This document shows, piece after piece, positions 60,066-64,000 of a stretch of 64,000 nt of DNA. The notes below the pieces were generated by a model that was not told the origin of the DNA, did no database searches, and worked only from the letters and a program-made list of their open reading frames with translations. Positions within the stretch are counted from its first letter, which is position 1. The number at the start of each line of letters is the position of its first letter. This DNA is from Lewinella sp041392765 (GTDB taxonomy: Bacteria; Bacteroidota; Bacteroidia; Chitinophagales; Saprospiraceae), in NCBI GenBank assembly GCA_041392765.1, contig JAWKLL010000002.1, forward strand, positions 164,481 through 228,480. Direction: 5' to 3'. A program made the position numbers and the translations under genes.

Positions 60066-60641
60066 ATGCGAAAAACAGGTTTATTTTTTGGTTCTTTCAA
60101 TCCTGTACATACCGGGCACATGATCATTGCCAATTATATGGCTACACACACCGACCTTGATGAAGTGTGGTTGATTGTCAGTCCCCAGAACCCATTGAAG
60201 GACAAGAAAACATTAGCCAAAGATTACGACCGACTGCATTTGGTACGCTTAGCTATTGGGGATAACCTTCATTTACGGGCTTCGGATATCGAGTTCGATC
60301 TCCCCAAGCCCTCATACACCATAGATACCCTGACCTATTTGAGAGAAAAACACCCCGAACGTAGCTTTGCCCTCATCATGGGTAGCGACAATTTAGCCAC
60401 CCTTCACAAATGGAAAAACCACGAGTTAATCTTGCGTGATTACCAACTGTACGTTTATCTCCGTCCATTATTTGAACCCGGCACGCTGGCTCAACACCCG
60501 AATGTTCATATTTGGGAAGCTCCTTTGATGCAAATCTCTGCTTCTTACATACGGGATTGTATCAAAGCAGGCAAATCGGTGCAGTATTTGGTGCCAGATG
60601 AAGTGTATAAATATCTTCTAGACAACCGAATATACAAGTGA
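60066..60641 (+). CDS. nadD: Nicotinate-nucleotide adenylyltransferase
   Basis: 191 residues; adenylates nicotinate mononucleotide in NAD synthesis. GLFFGSFNPVHTGHMIIANY has the nucleotidyltransferase HxGH motif, LTYLREKHPERSFALIMGSDNL is the substrate-binding region, and LMQISASYIRDCIKAGKSVQYLVPDEV is the ISxSxIR motif with the C-terminal helices. Third gene of a dnaN-lipoprotein-nadD unit. Intact. Confidence 0.97.
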   Translation: MRKTGLFFGSFNPVHTGHMIIANYMATHTDLDEVWLIVSPQNPLKDKKTLAKDYDRLHLVRLAIGDNLHLRASDIEFDLPKPSYTIDTLTYLREKHPERSFALIMGSDNLATLHKWKNHELILRDYQLYVYLRPLFEPGTLAQHPNVHIWEAPLMQISASYIRDCIKAGKSVQYLVPDEVYKYLLDNRIYK

Positions 60642-60725
60642 TTTTAGCGCATCTTTCAGAAAAGTTGAACAGTTTATTTCCGTCAAATTCCCCGTACATA
60701 ACCTCTATTGTAAAATCATAATCAC

Positions 60726-63509
60726 ATGAAAAAAACGATATCGGCAGCGGCCTTTTTTTTATTGTTTGGCATCACGCTATACGCTCAGCATTTAGTGGGT
60801 TATTGGCAAAACTGGGGCGGCACCAATTACCTTTCACTCGATCAAATAAACCCTTTGTATGATGTGGTAAATATCTCGTTTGCTGTACCTGTATCAGGTA
60901 GTACTTACCAGATGACTTTTACGCCTTGCTGTGGGGATACGCCCTCCTCTTTTCGTGCCAAAATACAAACGCTTCAAGCGGCAGGCCATATCGTGAATAT
61001 TTCTATTGGGGGCGGTGGCACTAGTGTTGTTTTACACAACACAAACGAACGAGATGTTTTTGTTTCCAGTATGAACACCATGCTTCAATACTATGGATTT
61101 GATGGTATTGATATTGATATTGAAGGGTCATTATCTGTGACCAATGGCTCCTCGATTTTAAACCCAGTAGATGCCAATGTAATCCATTTAATAGATGCTA
61201 TTGAACAATTGCAGGTGGACTATTTGGCGTTTTTTAGTAAGGATATGTTTTTGGGTATGGCACCCGAAACAGCTAATTGTGTAGGGGGGCAATCCAACTA
61301 TACCGGTGCGTGGGGTAGTTATTTACCACTGATCGAAGCATTTAGAAACGACCTCGATTTGGTGTATCCACAGATTTATAACAGTGGCTCCATGTATGCA
61401 CTGGGCGGCACTGATTACAATGTGGGAACGCCTGATTTTCTTATTTCTCAGATAGAAAAAATGATACAGGGTTTTCCTGTGCCTGGTGCAGCCGAAGGCA
61501 GCTTTGCTGGCTTACCTGCTAGCAAAGTGGGAGTAGGGCTACCTGCTTGTAATTACGATATCTATAGCGGATACATGAGCGTCCAAGACGTAGCTGCATC
61601 GATCAACTACCTTATGGGGAGTGGTCCCAAACCGGTGCTTATACCTTAGCAGGGTACTTATCCTCAATTGGGCGGCATGATGACTTGGGCGTTGAATTAT
61701 GATCATTACAATGTTTGCAACGATAATACCTTAGAATTTGCCCACAACTATGAAGCCTTATTTTTGAGCGGTTGCGAAACCCCTGATCTAGGTGTAGATA
61801 TTGATGCTCTGTGTTGCAAACTTCCGCTACAGTTGCAAAGCAATACAACTACGGGAACAGGGGTTGTTTACACTTGGGTCAACATTAGCACCGGTAACAC
61901 GCTTGTCAGTAATGACCCGAATGCTGTAAATTGGATAGTTCATACACCTGGCACCTACGAAGTAACCCGTACTGCGGATGGTTGCATTCGATCGGATGAG
62001 GTGGTGGTAGCAACGATGCTTGATGTACCACAGCTGAGTGGAGCGGCCAGCCTATGCGAAGAATCACCACTAACGGTACAGGTGGCAAATGATGCGGAGT
62101 ACGATGTGAATGCCAACTGGCAGTGGTATAAAGATGGCCAAATAATTGCTGGGGCTACAGCTACGACACTCACTAATATAACGGAAGATGGCATCTACAG
62201 TACATCTGTTACTTGGGGTATCTGTGAAGAAGAAGCGCAGCACGAGGTTGACTCTGACTTGCCTATACCGCAGGATGCATGTATAGGAAGTGGCGAACAA
62301 GCATTGCTAGCTATTACCAATACAGACCCTTTGGTTGACTACACTTGGTACGATGCTGCCCAAGGAGGTAATTTAATAAACACAGGTCTCGATTATACGA
62401 CACCCACTCTTTCGCAAACTACTACCTACTATGTACAAAGCGGTGAAGGGGCCGGCACTGCCAGCATTGGTTTGCCTGTAAGCGGTAATGGTCTTGGTAC
62501 ACTGACTAATACCAACTATAGCAACGTAATGACCTTTGATGTACACACCGCGTTTACTTGGAAAGAAGTGACCGTATTTCCATTGATTTATGGATATAAC
62601 CACCCCTTTAATATTGAGGTAAGGGATGCACAAGGTGATTTAGTACCTGGCGGAAGTCAGTCTTTCAATATTCAGCATCCGGGGCCGTATGGTAGTCTAA
62701 TGGGGCAATATCGATTGGTGTTTACTGGTAATGGCATTGAGCTAACACCGGGCAACGATTATACTTTTAATGTTACAACTGCTGTAAAAAACAACAGTTG
62801 GAGCGGCAGTGTTAGCTACCCACTACAATACGGTTCTTATGTCACCTTCACGCAATCGGAACAAGTTGGTTGGTTTCAAGCACTACACGATTGGCTTATC
62901 ACAACCGAAGGCTGTGCGCAACGAGTGCCCGTGACGGCAGAGGTGGATCCAGGATGTGCTTTCCTGCCCGTTACATGGCTTTCTGTATCAGCAACTTCCC
63001 AACAAGATGACGTGGCGATAGCGTGGAAAACAATGGATGAATACAATACCAGCCACTACGAGGTAGAACGCATGGGGGAAGATCAGGTTTTCTACACTAT
63101 TGGTTGGGTAGAAGCCAAGGGTATGAATGGAACACCCCATCACTACAACTTTATCGACAAACAGCCATTGGAGGGGACTGCTGCATACCGGATTCGGCAA
63201 TGGGATGCTGATGGGAGTTTTGCTTACAGCGATATTGTCCAAGTGGTGAGATCGGAGGCTATCAGTTGGACAATCCAACCTAACCCAGTTCGTTGGGGGC
63301 AATCCCTACATATATTTTTTCCAGAAGGGATTGAGGAGGAAACAAAGCTCAGTCTTTATGATTTGTGGGGGCATGAAATTGGAAAATGGTCTTTAGAGAC
63401 CGAATTGAAAAATTTCACAATCCCGATTTCAGATTTTCAGGCAGGGAGTTATATCTTGCACCTAACAAATAACACGGCGCGTGTTTCACAAATAGTCGTT
63501 GTGCAATGA
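60726..63509 (+). CDS. Secreted GH18 chitinase with type IX sorting domain, in-frame TAG
   Basis: About 927 residues. MKKTISAAAFFLLFGITLYAQ is the signal peptide. The GH18 domain (residues 22-330) contains GFDGIDIDIEGS, the DxxDxDxE motif with catalytic Glu, and LVYPQIYN. A TAG at 61647-61649 follows KPVLIP, and the same frame resumes with QGTYPQLGGMMTWALNYDHY, the family's final barrel strand, so it is one gene. Then an Ig-like module with TYTWYDA, a carbohydrate-binding-like module, VTWLSVSATSQQDDVAIAW (fibronectin-like) and a type A sorting domain ending TLHLTNNTARVSQIVVVQ-like (IQPNPVRWGQSLHIFFP). Degrades chitin outside the cell. Confidence 0.93.
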
Positions 63510-63525
63510 TATTAAAATTGACAGT

Positions 63526-64000
63526 ATGCAGTTACCCACCATTCGGATAGGAGGAGTACCCGAACACTTCAACCTGCCTATACATTTAGCGCACGAACGT
63601 GGCGATTTTCAATCAAGAGGCATTGATATAGCGTGGACTACCTATAAAGGAGGGACAGGACAGATGACCCAAGCACTTAGAAACGGGGAGGTAGATGTGT
63701 GTATCTTGCTTACAGAAGGCATTGTGTTGGATATTGTTAATGGCAACCCAGCTAAAATTGTCAGTAACTATGTTATTTCACCCCTTATATGGGGTATTCA
63801 CACAGCTGCGGACAACCCGCTGAACAACCACTTAGATATTTACGACAAAAGATACGCCATCAGCAGATTTGGTTCTGGCTCGCATTTGATGGCGATTGTA
63901 GATGCTACCAGCAAAGACCAGGCCATCGCGCCGGAGCAGTTCCATTTGGTGCAAAATTTAGAGGGTGCCTTGCAATCGTTGGCTCACCACGAGACGGATG
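63526..64000 (+). CDS. NMT1/THI5-like substrate-binding protein, 3' partial
   Basis: 158 codons, cut by the window end. MQLPTIRIGGVPEHFNLPIHL starts directly, with no signal peptide. ERGDFQSRGIDIAWTTYKGGTGQMTQALRNGEVDVCILLTEG is the periplasmic-binding-protein type 2 pattern of nitrate/sulfonate/taurine (NMT1-like) proteins. Members without signal peptides occur in Bacteroidota; ligand unknown. It follows the chitinase by 16 bases. Confidence 0.88.
   Translation, partial: MQLPTIRIGGVPEHFNLPIHLAHERGDFQSRGIDIAWTTYKGGTGQMTQALRNGEVDVCILLTEGIVLDIVNGNPAKIVSNYVISPLIWGIHTAADNPLNNHLDIYDKRYAISRFGSGSHLMAIVDATSKDQAIAPEQFHLVQNLEGALQSLAHHETD

Noticed and set aside
1..64000. Stop-codon recoding as explanation for the in-frame stops
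   Set aside because: The three stops are TGA, TAA and TAG, and other genes here end with each of these codons normally.
1..64000. CRISPR arrays and tRNA or rRNA genes
   Set aside because: No regularly spaced short repeats and no cloverleaf-like sequence in any gap.

Overview
The window is about 64 kb of bacterial chromosome from a Bacteroidota member, most likely of the Saprospiraceae/Chitinophagales type. The reasons are several large secreted proteins with Bacteroidota-specific C-terminal sorting regions (gliding-motility CHU_C and type A type IX secretion domains), PKD-like/SprB adhesin repeats, a carboxypeptidase-regulatory TonB receptor, DUF4956 and CotH neighbours, and promoters of the TTG / TAnnTTTG kind. 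There is no tRNA, rRNA or CRISPR array. Species cannot be named from the sequence.

Layout. 1-5.1 kb: dabA (5' end cut off by the window), dabB and an outer-membrane porin, an inorganic-carbon uptake block. 5.2-7.2 kb (minus): two small exported proteins and a metallophosphoesterase lipoprotein. 7.3-12.0 kb: DUF4956 membrane protein, CotH/beta-helix protein, RlpA-like cell-wall protein. 12.1-16.6 kb: alpha/beta hydrolase, fumarase and a secreted CHU_C protein. 16.8-20.1 kb (minus): metal-handling operon of a Cys-rich exported protein, a TonB receptor and an HMA protein. 20.1-22.2 kb: an accessory islet with a decayed REP-associated transposase carrying a perfect REP palindrome, then an AT-rich lipoprotein gene followed by an attC-like site, which together read as a lone integron cassette, and a truncated recombinase-like start. 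22.2-27 kb: small protein, EEP hydrolase, large helical-repeat protein, glucosaminidase. 27-33.5 kb (minus): one giant adhesin-like protein with about 20 PKD-like repeats. 33.7-41.6 kb: secreted sugar dehydrogenase, a MITE, and gltD/gltB. 42-50 kb: lytic transglycosylase, moaD-moaE-glycosyltransferase-sigma factor, a helicase-nuclease and an OmpA lipoprotein. 50.5-58.4 kb: sucA, pgl, OmpH-like lipoprotein, two conserved unknowns, a second MITE fragment and an M16-like protein. 58.4-64 kb: dnaN, lipoprotein, nadD, secreted chitinase, and the start of a substrate-binding protein.

A dominant property is the number of broken reading frames: more than 30 frameshifts, many at or beside homopolymers and mostly one-base losses where I could tell, plus three in-frame stops of three different kinds (TGA in dabA, TAA in sucA, TAG in the chitinase). 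Central genes (sucA, gltD) are hit as well as accessory ones, so consensus error in the assembly is more likely than real decay. Broken genes are therefore given as single spans across their shifts.

Functionally the window mixes core metabolism (TCA cycle, nitrogen assimilation, NAD, molybdopterin, replication clamp), envelope and peptidoglycan remodelling, and secreted polymer-degrading or adhesive proteins. The most interesting non-coding content is the 20.3-21.9 kb islet, the 174-bp MITE and a recurring stem-loop arm at gene ends.
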